64,000 nt of DNA from NCBI GenBank assembly GCA_027422505.1, contig JAPQWV010000298.1, positions 496,001 through 560,000 of the forward strand, read 5' to 3'. The translations under genes were made by a program, and so were the position numbers. Of this stretch, positions 47,472 to 57,884 are shown one piece after another. The number at the start of each line of letters is the position of its first letter. The stretch's first letter is position 1. The notes beneath the pieces were generated by a model. It was not told where the DNA came from and did no database searches. It was given only the letters and a program-made list of their open reading frames with translations. Origin of the DNA: Craterostigma plantagineum. Its lineage: Eukaryota; Streptophyta; Magnoliopsida; Lamiales; Linderniaceae.

Positions 47472-49740
47472 GCCCTCCCCAACAACAACAGCACCAACCT
47501 AGCCCTGAGGTCGAGTTGATAGATCAAGTGGCTCAGGAGCTTGAACAAGAGCCTCCAACTCACGAATCTCCACTACCTGATCCAGATGCCATGCTGTTTG
47601 ACTCAGTGGCACTAGAGTTGGAACTCGAGGCTCCACATCAATCACTCGGTGCTGAAGTGCCCATCCATGTCGGCGTGTTCCAAGGGTTATTGAGGAGATC
47701 CTTTAACAGGAAGCATAGCCCGAAGCAGCAACTGGGCATAGTCCACCACCACAAGCTACCACGCCTGAACCAGAGGTCGTGATTCCCACGATCACATCTC
47801 AAGCGCCTCAACCAATAGAAGCTCATGGGGATGTTGAAAGAGCACCAACTCCTCATACAGCTACTTCGTCCGAAGCCACGGATTCTGACGAAGAGGTTCA
47901 CCTGACCAGACAGGTTCCATGACGTTCACTCTCAATCTCCGAGCCCGTGATCACAGCTATTGCTTCTACATCAGACCAACACCAGTCATCACTTCAAGTG
48001 CTGAGGCCGAAGCCCAGAATCCACTTATTACAGGCCCAGTCCAACCGGTGTCTAATACGCAGATTCACTGTGAACCTGCCCCAACATCCATAGATGAGAA
48101 TCTACAAGATTCGAGTCAAGAATTGGATGGAAGTCTTGGACAGTCACAACCTCAAGTGACTACGAGCTAGCCTGAGGAGCCGGTATTAGCTCAAGGTTTG
48201 ACAACAGGCGACATCTGTCGACCTTGTCCATCAACTGAGGCGTCCATCCAGTTTGTGACTGAAGCGCACTTCCAAGCAGCTCTCTCTGCAGCCATCACAT
48301 CCCTTGAAGACAAAATGATGGAGAGAGTGCTGAAAGCCATCGAGACGTCCCGACGCGACGTGGGAAAGCACCCGTCTCAGAGGGCACTTCAGCGCAAGCA
48401 AACCTCCCAATCCCGTAACCCTCTCCCACCGACCCACTAACAAACTCGGCCATCCTCTTAGCCCATACACCATACCCATCACCGAACTCCACGGTATACT
48501 ACTCGTTTGCCTTATAGGCCTTCCCACCCGAACGCCTCAGGAAGAATCACTCTACGGGCATCTTGTGGATCATCCTGAACCACCAACTCAATCCTGCCGA
48601 GGCCAAAGCTCCCGCACACGATGTCGACATGACGATCCAGACGATCAGGATCGTCATGAGGGGGAGAAAGACCTAGGACATCTTCGAGTGGCCAAGGGGA
48701 AGGTCAGGAATAAGGTCCGGTGCGACGCAGACAAGTGCTGGAGCCGGGTGAGACCCAAACCACTATCCAAACAACCACCACGCACCGCACCACCCATACT
48801 CTAATCCAATCGACCCACCAACCTTTCAACTAAGAATGCCTCCGCCCACACCACCGACTTTCACAAGCTCCTTGCTTTCGGAAGAAGAAGCAAGTGCCGC
48901 TGTGCTTGTAGCCCTGGGACAGACTCAAGCTACTCCCTTATCGCTCCAAACCAATCGGGACAATCAGAAAGTGGAGTCAACCCACACGAGTTCCTCGATA
49001 AGTACATCTTCGAAGAATAGTGGATGACCCATACCATGTCCGAGGATATTCGGAGACAAAGACTCAAGGACGTTCGACAGGTCTTACAGCAAGCTCCGGT
49101 CGACCTAGTTTTTATAGAAGACGAAGAACTTTAGGACGGTGAAGACCATGAACAAATTCCCTCAAGGCTTCCTGATTTGATTGGTCAACGGGTGGATTCC
49201 CCAACGAGACTAATTCCAGGATCCGTTCGAATCGAAACGCCACGGGAAACATTAGGATTTAGATCCTATTCCTTGAAGAAGTTCGCGACACATATGGAGC
49301 TCACCGAACAAAGTCAAGAAGCCGAACGAGTTCGAGCTCAGAGGCATCTCTCACCGGGATCAGAAAAAGAGAATGACATATCTCTGGATGCTAACCCATC
49401 TTGGACTGGATGTGAGGCTGGGGATTTCAAAAGGACAAGCGAAGAGTTATTACAAGAGTCTATCCCCTATATGTCAGCTACTAAGCGTCTACTGTGCTAA
49501 AGGAGGTCTTCCAACTCCCTTCTATGTTCTAGAGCAAATAGACAGAACTCTAGAGGAGCTAAGCGAGAGCGACCTACTTTACCTCCTAGCCAAGGAGGTG
49601 TATAGTCTCTACAAGCTATACGTAGAGAAGTACAAGGGTCCTCAAGGCTTAATAAATAAGGAAGGATTCGTGGGACTCTATCGGTTCATGATGCGCCACA
49701 AGTACCATGCCATACGACCTTCAGATGGCTCTGGAGAATA
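47472..49740 (+). pseudogene. Continuing coding remains of the same element, broken
   Basis: Several plus-strand ORFs in changing frames follow the Gag-like part. 47468-47782 is rich in Pro, Glu and Gln. 48198-48440 has a helical AALSAAITSLEDKMMERVL. 49373-49741 encodes a compact helical segment (YYKSLSPICQLLSVYCAK, LLYLLAKEVYSLYKLYVEKY). The frame changes suggest one long protein broken by indels. I do not recognise these domains, and no protease, integrase or RT motif (DSG, DDE, YVDD) is present. Confidence 0.45.
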
Positions 49741-49756
49741 ATATAAAGAAGGTCAC

Positions 49757-50161
49757 ATGACCGCTCCGCTCAACAAAGGACCCGAGGTCGAAGGGCTTCC
49801 CAACAATCACGTGCATATCAGCTCACTCTTACGAATCACCTACCACAATCCCATTACTAAGAAGACTAGGATGATGCTGAAGACTGAGATTCATAAGTTT
49901 TGTAATGGGACGCTCAAGGTCGTCAGGAAGAACATAGAGACGAGACTGGAAGAAATCAACAGAGAGACCATGCTGAAGCTTCACAGGTTTGTGAGAGAAC
50001 AACCGCTTCTGATGGAACTTCTTGAGGACATCGAGGAGCGACTGGAGCTGAGGAACAGCATAAGGAACTACGAGCACGCGCTGGTCTTGCGCAGGTCTTA
50101 CTATGCCCGACGAGGACAGATGGCTCGGAAAGGCAATCAAGCACAAAGGAGGAGAATGTAG
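49757..50161 (+). CDS. Basic helical ORF of unknown function at 3' end of LTR element
   Basis: This 134-codon ORF ends exactly at the LTR border: its stop codon TAG lies in the first LTR bases (TGTAG at 50157). It is rich in Arg, Lys, Glu and Leu with long predicted helices (IETRLEEINRETMLKLHRF, LLEDIEERLELRNSIRNY) and a strongly basic tail (RRGQMARKGNQAQRRRM). Such a tail could bind nucleic acid, which is inference. The purine tract AAAGGAGGAGAA is part of the coding sequence. It is not a recognised Gag, protease or envelope protein. Confidence 0.5.
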   Translation: MTAPLNKGPEVEGLPNNHVHISSLLRITYHNPITKKTRMMLKTEIHKFCNGTLKVVRKNIETRLEEINRETMLKLHRFVREQPLLMELLEDIEERLELRNSIRNYEHALVLRRSYYARRGQMARKGNQAQRRRM

Positions 50162-50907
50162 AATATCAGTTTTAGTTGTGCTTTGATTAGATTAGTTGTC
50201 CTTGTAATTATGGGCTTTATTTGTATTTGTCCTTAGTTTAGGACTTAGCTTGTTATTTATACCAAGTATGTTTGGTATAAATACCTTATACACATTTGAG
50301 CTTCATAGAAATTTTAGTCAATTGATCTGGAAGGCTTCACAATCCAATTCTGGAGAGAGAAAGTCAGAAAACATTCTCTCACTACACAAATTCTCTAAGC
50401 ATCTGGATGAAGAGTAAGAGGTTTATGTACTACTAATCGGCTCCTTTTTTCTTTCCCCACCTATTACATTACCCAAAACGAAAAATGAGCCTTGCGACGA
50501 GACGCGGACATTCCAAACATGCTGCGGTTCCCTCCAGTCCGTTCCCGGGTTGGCATGTTCATCAATATTGACCGTCTCAGCATTTTCGAAGGGAATAGAG
50601 TTCCCCAATGTAACGCCGGCAGAGAGTTTGAACGTAATCAACCACATGTGATGACAGTTCTGGCTAATTTCTAAGATATTCCTTGCTTCGAGCTATATAT
50701 TCCCCTTCACTCCCATTCAGTTTCTGGCAAATTACGCACTGCCATTGGCCTGAGCCAAGTAATCTCTTGCAATAGAGATTTGCATAAGGCCCCTTTACCA
50801 AGTTCTTCAACGAAGGTTTTCGATCGAAATTCAATTTTCTATAATTCCAATCGATTTTCTTAGGATTGAAGTCTAGGATCGTAGAGTTAATAAATTAGGA
50901 CCTAACA
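50157..50907 (+). repeat. 3' LTR with an internal insertion of about 400 bp
   Basis: It starts TGTAGAATATCAG after the purine tract and ends ATTAGGACCTAACA. It matches the LTR at 51744-52092 at both ends (TTAGTTGTCCTTGTAATTA, TATTTATACCAAGT, GGATCGTAGAGTT). The middle, about 50405-50812, has no counterpart and is an insert. On the minus strand the insert holds a 74-codon ORF (50647-50423) of natural-looking composition that I do not recognise. Confidence 0.75.
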
Positions 50908-51743
50908 GCATGTATCGGCGGCTTTTACATGCGACATCCACCGGGACTTTGCAAAAACAATCCATGGCTCCAGATATGGAGTTACCTGATTACAGTATGA
51001 TAGATTCACGCAAATTCTCTGATAATACCGTGCTTGATAGTCATATTAAGAGGCTGTTGAGGATTTTCACGCATATATCCGCAACTATACAAACAATTGA
51101 AGATGGTGTTTGCAAAAGACTCTACTTGGGGGGCCGCATGATGTTCATTACTTTAGAACACTTATGACAAAGACAACCTGGCTGCACGACGAGGTACTCA
51201 GACCACACAATTTGTCATGTACTCACTCTTTTAACACTCTAATATATTTTCTGCTTCTCAGCATATTGATGAGTGTCTCTGAGGGTTCATTGAGAGGCAG
51301 AGGACTTCTCATGTAGGTGGCCTGTGAGTTTCGTTCATGAGCATCATGTTCAATCAGGTGGTTACAATGGAGTGCACAGATGAGGGAGGTACAGGCGTTA
51401 CCACACTACGGCCGTACGGGGAGGGCAGCGATGATAGATGGCCGTCAAATTCCATGGCAACAATCTGATGTCATTATTGTGCCGGTAAATATAAATAAGT
51501 GTTACAGGATTCTGTGTGTGTCGTCATGAGATTCTTCAACCTAGCATTCAGAAAAACTCAGCTTGCAATACCCTATTTGCTTCGTGATCTTGAAATGACA
51601 GACTGGATAATACGATTTAATATATACCTAGACCCCAACTTTCCGCGACAGAATGTGGGGTAATGCATATAATAAATACCATAGTTCTCCAAGAATATTT
51701 CTAAAACATTATTCTAATGTGTGTTTTGATGCTTTCAACCAGC
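50908..51743 (+). pseudogene. Degenerate Ulp1-like protease fragment
   Basis: This lies between two LTRs of the same family. Near 51425-51535 the plus strand reads MIDGRQIPWQQSDVIIVPVN then INKCYRILCVSS, which resembles the start of the C48 protease core (..W..SDVIIVPVN..HWILCV). The expected catalytic His-Trp is replaced by Tyr-Arg. The ORF at 50910-51167 may be an upstream part but has no clear domain. It is on the strand opposite to the gene at 41659-43952 and is a different copy. Confidence 0.5.
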
Positions 51744-52092
51744 TGTAGAATACCATTTGTAATTGTGCTTGATTTCATTAGTTGTCCTTGTAATTAGGGG
51801 CGTTTTGTATAGTAGTCCTTAGATTAGGACTAGTTTGATATTTATACCAAGTTTGTTTGGTATAAATACATGTAAATCAATTGAGCTTAATAGAGAAAGT
51901 TTAGAGAATTGATCCGAAGGGCTTGCAATTCGATTTCTAGAGAGGAAACAACAGTAACTTTCTGACTCTAATTGAATTCTCTCTAGTGTTCTTAACTTGA
52001 GTTTTTCGATCAAATTCAATTGATTTCTGAACAATCGAATTACTATGAATTCTAGCCTAGGATCGTAGAGTTGTTAATCGTAGGACCTAACA
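51744..52092 (+). repeat. 5' LTR (349 bp) of a second element of the same family
   Basis: TGTAGAATACC..GGACCTAACA is followed two bases later by the primer site TGGTATCAGAGC (52095-52106), so this is a 5' LTR in plus orientation. It includes a TATTTATACC..GGTATAAATAC segment that could hold a TATA box. Confidence 0.85.
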
Positions 52093-53382
52093 ATTGGTAT
52101 CAGAGCAGATTCGTTCTGTTTTGAATCGTAAATTGTTAGAATTGGATCGAAATTTTATTTCGAACACTGTTCCATCGAAGAACAGATTTGGCGCGAAAAT
52201 TTTTTCGATCTAATAGCTTAATTCTGTGCTTAATTGACTTGAATCTGATGTTTCAGTGCTACATTAAGTGATAAATGATCATTGCGACTAAATCAGTAGC
52301 AGTTTGAACTTCGAATTTTGATTAATTTGATTCTGAAATTTTACTGTTGACGAAGAACATGAAGAACACGTTCTGATTTTGATCAAATTCGATATAGTTT
52401 GCTTCATAACGTGAGATGTAATATTATGTCGACTTATGTATAAAAGAGTTCGGTCTGCTAAGTGTGATTTATGAAGTTAAGTCTCCGTTCTAATTTGCGA
52501 TCGAAAATTTTATTCGCTAAGGTCTGCTACAGTGGAAAAGACTTAGAGAAAATTTTTTAAGTGTTTGAACTTAAGGTGTGGCACTGTAGCCGAGAAATTT
52601 TACGATCGAGAAAAATTTCCGTGTAAATTACGATCGAGAAAATTGATTTCTATGTAAATTTACGATCGAGAAACTTTTCGCGCTTGAATAAAATTTTCAT
52701 CGTGAAAGTTATCGAGCGAGAAAGTATTTCGATTTTAAATAGATTTTCGCTGCGAAATTTTATGATCGAAAAAAATTGACAACGAGAAACTTGGTTACTG
52801 GACGAGAAAATTTTCGATCGATCAAAATCATCTCTACGTACTTTTATGATCGAGAATTTTTATCGTCGAAAAATTAATTTTCTCGCTACTAAAATTTACG
52901 ACCGAGAACAAAATTAAAATCGAAATTACCCTTTTCTATGGTAAGTTTTTTGCTCGAAACTTAATTACATCTATTTTATCTGTTCCACGCAGTAATCTTT
53001 TGCTCGCATAATATCAAAATTAGATTTCTCGATTGTAACTATTTGCGGTCTACGTTATTTCTCTTTATTGACTAAGTCAAAAAATTTAGCGATCGAATAA
53101 CTTTTACGATGCAAACAGTAACTCAATCCAATTAAAATTCGATTGTAATTTGCGATCGAGAAAGTTCTTCGACACCTTTAAACGTTTAAAAACCCAGTTT
53201 TAGTCAGACTTTCAATCGAGCTCTAAAGACGCAGATAATTGAAACAATATACCCTTATAACGATCGAAAACCCTTAAAATATCCTAGGACGCTGATTTTA
53301 ACCAAGATAAACACAGAAACAGGTTTAAATCTCATCGAAATAGCATGTGGGTTTTTCACAGTTTGAACAACCGAAAATCTAC
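52093..53382 (+). other. Primer site and CGAGAAA-rich leader of the second element
   Basis: After the primer site (52095-52106), about 1.3 kb of AT-rich DNA follows with dozens of (GAT)CGAGAAA(A/T)TTT motifs, most dense at 52580-53170. No ORF is seen. The next element's LTR begins at 53383, so this element is cut off before its gag. Confidence 0.7.
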
Positions 53383-53700
53383 TGTTAGGAATATTTTGGA
53401 AGTGTCCAAAATATTTATTCTTAGTCTTCTGTATTTCTTTATGATGTATTTAATGTGTTATTTCCTAGTTGTTTGGGTTGTGGTTGTAATGGGCTTGTTA
53501 GGAGTCCCAATGTGCTTAATACCTTTCCAAGGTATTAAGCCTAAACCGTAACCATCATTAATCTAAGTTTCCATTTGCTAAATTACTTCACGTACGCAAA
53601 TTCTCAAAAGCCTCCAAGCACTGTTCACGTATTCAACGAAGGTTTTAATCTTTATCAAAGTGTTCTTAGATAATCTGGAATTACAAGTGGTATTAGAGCA
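53383..53700 (+). repeat. 5' LTR (303 bp) and primer site of a third element
   Basis: TGTTAGGAATATTTTGG (53383) to GGAATTACA (53685), then the primer site TGGTATTAGAGCA (53688-53700), one base off the usual Met-tRNA site. No partner 3' LTR is found in the window. A gag of copia type follows at 54619. Confidence 0.82.
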
Positions 53701-54618
53701 AGCGTGTAGGCGAGGAAACTTCATTTCAAGCTTCAAAGAATCGGGATTTGTGAGTTCTCTATTTTCTTTTGGCTTTCGTCACCAAGCTCAAACTCACAGT
53801 TTCGAGCAGTTCTCGGGTGTTTCTCTGGTTTGTTAAGGCTTATTTCAGTGCTTCTATCAGTTCTGAGAATTACCCAACAAATTACGTTTAAGGTCAAGTG
53901 TGATTTTCTGGAGATTGTTGTGTGGGAGAATAACTACTCTGCTTTCTCACTCTGGTTTTGAATCCACGAACTCTCAGGTTGGCGAACTCAAACTCATACC
54001 TTATACTTTGCGAATCAGAAGGTTACGAACTCAAGATTTAAAGTCAGTCCGCGAACCCTTGCACCAATTCGCCACATCCTTCACGAACCCAGTCACCACT
54101 TCGCGAACTCAGAGTACTTCGCGAACCCAGACTACTTTGCGACATTTTGCGAACTCGGACCACTTTGCAAATTCAGATCAAGTCGCGAATCGTCTTCACG
54201 AACCCCAACCTGTTTGCGAACTCAAAGAACTTGTTCACTTCACGAATTGAGTCAGCCCACTTCGCGAATCAAGTCTACTTTGCGAATCCTAGTTCTAAAG
54301 TCAGTTCGCGAATCCTCACACCAACTCGCGACACGATCACTTCGTGAACTCGGATAACTTCACGAACTCAAATCAGTTTCACGAACCCGTATAATTAGAC
54401 TAGTTTGCGAACTCCCAGACCAATTTGCGAAGTAACACTTCATTATTACAATTCGCAAACGAAATCTAAATTTTCAATTCGCGAATTCTCATACATCCAC
54501 AAACTCCGCGAACCATACCCGTGTCTCAAAGTCAATTCTCAAAATTTGATTTTGACCAAATCCATGATTTAGACTTAATTTTCCTCACATTACACGTTAA
54601 CGATCCAAAACACAAGTA
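53701..54618 (+). repeat. Leader with dispersed CGCGAACTC-type repeats
   Basis: Between about 53960 and 54520 the unit TT(C/T)GCGAACTC and close variants recur more than twenty times at irregular spacing, next to CCACTT, AGTCA or CAGA words. This makes a degenerate short-repeat leader between primer site and gag. ORFs here are products of the repeat. Confidence 0.7.
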
Positions 54619-55279
54619 ATGGACACCTTAAGCATGGGAAATGATGTTTGACCTCCTATCATCAGACATGGAGAATATGCAGTCTGGAAGAGAAGGTTCA
54701 TTAACTTCATCGAGAGCAAGGACAATTCAGATAACTTGCTGGATCTATCTACAATGGACCAAAGCAGTACTGGACCATAATCCCAGCTACTACCGAAACC
54801 ACTCCTGCAAGAGAAGAACAGAGGATCTTGAGGACGGCTGATCAATACAATGAAGAAGAAAAACTGAGACTCAAGGCAGATAAAGTCGCAAAATCATACA
54901 TACTGCAAGCCATTCCTAATGACATCCTGATGCAACTCGAATGCGGTGAAAGCGCGAAAGAAATGTGGGATGCCCTACGGATTATGATGCATGGGATAGA
55001 TGTGAACACAATGGCAAGAATGGCGAACACTCTTATCTCCTACGATCGGTTTCAAGCAAACAAAGGATAAACTCTTCAAGAAACTTTTCATCGATTCCTT
55101 GTCCTCACAACGAATTGAAAATGAACGGAGTTACGAAGAATGTAATGGAGATCAACATCAAATTTTTCGGATCACTTCATCCAGAATGGGAAGCAACAAC
55201 AATCATGATTAGACAAATGAACGATCTAACCACAGTCAGCATTCACACATTGTTCGATTACCTCAACCAACACTCCTGA
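54619..55279 (+). pseudogene. gag: Copia Gag remnant of the third element
   Basis: From ATG 54619 the frame changes several times. Recognisable segments are VWKRRFINFIESKDNSDNLL (about 54685-54740), ADKVAKSYILQAIPNDILMQ (near 54880-54935), AKEMWDALRIMMHG, ARMANTLISYDRF (near 55015-55055), and, in another frame, MEINIKFFGSLHPEWE and FDYLNQH ending at 55279. These are hallmarks of the UBN2-type copia Gag. The remnant stops where the SIRE-like LTR starts at 55282, so an insertion cut it off before the zinc knuckle. No pol of this element was found. Confidence 0.8.
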
Positions 55280-55281
55280 AG

Positions 55282-57018
55282 TGTAAAATATGCCTAAGGG
55301 GGGGTGAATTAGGCTATAAAAAGTTTTGGCTTGTTCTCCTTTGAAAAATACTTTTCTTTAAGAAGATATATGCATGGTATGTTATTTCTCGGAAAGCAGT
55401 ACGAGTCTCAACGTTATCTACCTAACCCTGTTTCAAAATGTCACATTATTTTCAGAAATCGTTTCAGAGATATCACCTAGTTATTTGCAGGCGTTCCGGG
55501 TTTGTCTCACAGAAAAGTAAATATCAAAAAGTAAAGTGAGACGGGGTTTTTATACAGGTTATATCCCCAACTGGGGTTTAATCCTGTCCTTGGAGTGTGA
55601 CCTCCCCAAGAGTTCCAGTCAATCACTAAGTATTACAGGTTCTGTTACTAAATGATTGACCCGTACACAACCGAAGCACGAGGATACTAGACCTCGTTCT
55701 AGACTATCGCACGCCAAGTTTAAATCCACGTCGTTTACCCAGGAAACCAATTCCCCGACTGGATGCAGCTTGCTACCGAAGGGCCACCGAGTCCACCAAA
55801 TTCGTCCCCCACGTGCGAAAGACTCCACTCGTGTTCCTTTGTGCGCTCAACACATCCGAAGACACAACACGTTCGAAGACAAGGGTTTAGGGTAGGGTGT
55901 TGCTAAAGATCGCTCACGGGTACAGAATTCGCAAATGAAAGCTCAACACAAACTACGAATAAATCTCAAATTAACGCTCAATAACTCTAAGGGATTCGTT
56001 TGCTTGTGTGTTCATTGTGTACCCTTCAATCGTGAAGTGTTTATCATCTATATAGACCCAAGAATAGCTTCTACACTTCACAAGGAAAGTTAAGCACGGA
56101 ATATGCAAGAGAAAGCTCAATAATCACGTGCATTAACTCAAATAATCATGCCAAGAATAAACCAATTAAGCTCAACGGTCATGCATGATCATTTACCATA
56201 AATACCACAGATTTACTTTCCTTTTGTGGTGATCTAATCCGTTATCAGTATATTCCATATATAGTTCCACTCAACATATTATCAATAATAAGCACATTCA
56301 ACTGATTTCTTTCCTAAAATATGATAGCCAATTCGCACAGAGAAAGATTTGATTTACTGAGTATAATGCAAAGCATACTTTCCATGTATGGTGATCTCAT
56401 CCGATTTCAGCACATTCCATAATAGAATCAAACAGCATCTTACCACATACAAGCCCAATCAATTAATCGCTTTCCAAAATATAAATCCTAAGTCTCATAA
56501 CGAAAGATAGATCATGATTCACTGATTTAAGAGTCAAATAAGATAGCACTCAAACAGACATATCATTGATATTCTTTCCTAAAATAAATCAATCACAAGT
56601 AAGCACTTAATCAGAATATCATTTCCATATATATAACAGTCATTCCTATCCGGGTGATCACATCGATATTCTTGCCCAAAATAAATCAATCACATGTAAG
56701 TATTTAATCAGAATATCTTTTACATATATATTAGTCATTCATATCCTGGTGATCACAGCGATATACTTTCCTAAAATAACTCAATCACGTGTACAGCTCA
56801 CATATCAGTCAAAATAGTATATTTTCCATATATAGCGCACAGTGAGATTCCATTCATGCGAAACGGCTCATAACCAGGTGATCACAGCAATATTCCAGTT
56901 AAGCACAAAATCACATATACTGAATTTTATTAACGATTTAAATCATATTGAAGACTTAATCGAATATTTTCGCATACCTAAACATCATAAATCATACATA
57001 TCAAGTTTTCTAAATTGT
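55282..57018 (-). repeat. 3' LTR of a SIRE-like copia element (about 1.7 kb)
   Basis: The plus strand starts TGTAAAATATGCCTAAGGGG, the reverse complement of an LTR end ..CATATTTTACA. The right edge near 57018 is set by a G-rich tract (minus GTGGGGGGT) and is less sure because the expected TG is not clear. The five bases to its left (TGAAG) could be a target duplication, but the other side is missing. Confidence 0.6.
56300..56900. repeat. Diverged tandem repeats of about 90-100 bp in the LTR
   Basis: GATATTCTTTCCTAAAATAA (about 56568), GATATTCTTGCCCAAAATAA (about 56670) and GATATACTTTCCTAAAATAA (about 56760) head repeating blocks with TCAATCAC, CATATATA and GGTGATCACA. Older, weaker copies lie to the left. 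Confidence 0.7.
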
Positions 57019-57102
57019 ACCCCCCACAATACATAGGGGATCGAAGTTCTAAGGGCTGGAATCACTATCAGACAGATGAGGCAGATGAGGATTCAGTGAT
57101 AT

Positions 57103-57275
57103 TCAAAGCGTGGAGATCTCCTTCATAAACTTTTTAACCCTTTTAAAGTGCCGTGAGATCTCATCGAACTTCTTCCTATTATCATCCTTGATGTCGTTGA
57201 TACTCCGTTTCAAATCAGCTAAGGTTCCCAGCTCGTCGTCGCTCTCTTGATCCTTTTTCTTCCTGATTTCAAACG
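57103..57275 (-). CDS. Short charged coiled-coil ORF after pol, SIRE-like element
   Basis: On the minus strand an open segment reads KKKDQESDDELGTLADLKRS, then INDIKDDNRKKFDEISRHFK and RVKKFMKEISTL, with a stop at 57103. It has a regular charged heptad pattern. It lies between the pol end (57885) and the 3' LTR, the position of the env-like or extra ORF in some SIRE/Maximus elements. It is broken upstream by an in-frame stop. The rest of 57019-57884 shows no other gene. Confidence 0.4.
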
Positions 57276-57884
57276 AGTGGCTTTCGTAGAGATTGGGGTT
57301 TGATCAGAGCTGCCTTTCGCTTCTTGACGGAGACAGATCCGACGCCCTTTGATTTTCGTCACTTTTGAGATCGAAGAATTGAGGAGCGAAATTATGAAGT
57401 GAAAGATTTGGGGTTGAATGAATTGAATAAAGAAGAGATTGGATGGTTAAAAAGGCCGAAAACTTATTGGATAAGGATTTTGGAGAGATGTGATATCGAT
57501 TAGACGTGAGACAGATAAGGAAAAGATTAAAAGTTTGAATTTCAAAGATCATGGCTGGATAAGGAAACTGCCCATTAGATGGAATTAAATGAAGATTAGA
57601 GGATATCTCGTGGAGATTAAGGAAGGAATAAGGACTAAGTTAGTGTTCAAAAATAATAAGGAATATTTGGCTGAAAATAGATTTTGACCTAAATCTCGAA
57701 GAAAACCTATTTAGAGAAAAAAATAATCTTCCCATGAGTGAAATAAATAGGATAGGTAAAAAGGTAGAATCGGGAAACAATAATAATAATAATAGGATCA
57801 AAGGCTAAAGTCGAGGAGATCCTAAAGGATAAGATCAAAGAAATACTGAGGACTAACTTATCAAGTCACCTTTCCTATTTGAGC

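Noticed and set aside
48231..48527. Minus-strand ORFs opposite the broken coding region of the plus-strand element
   Set aside because: They have Trp/Arg/Ser-rich shadow composition and sit opposite a more protein-like frame.
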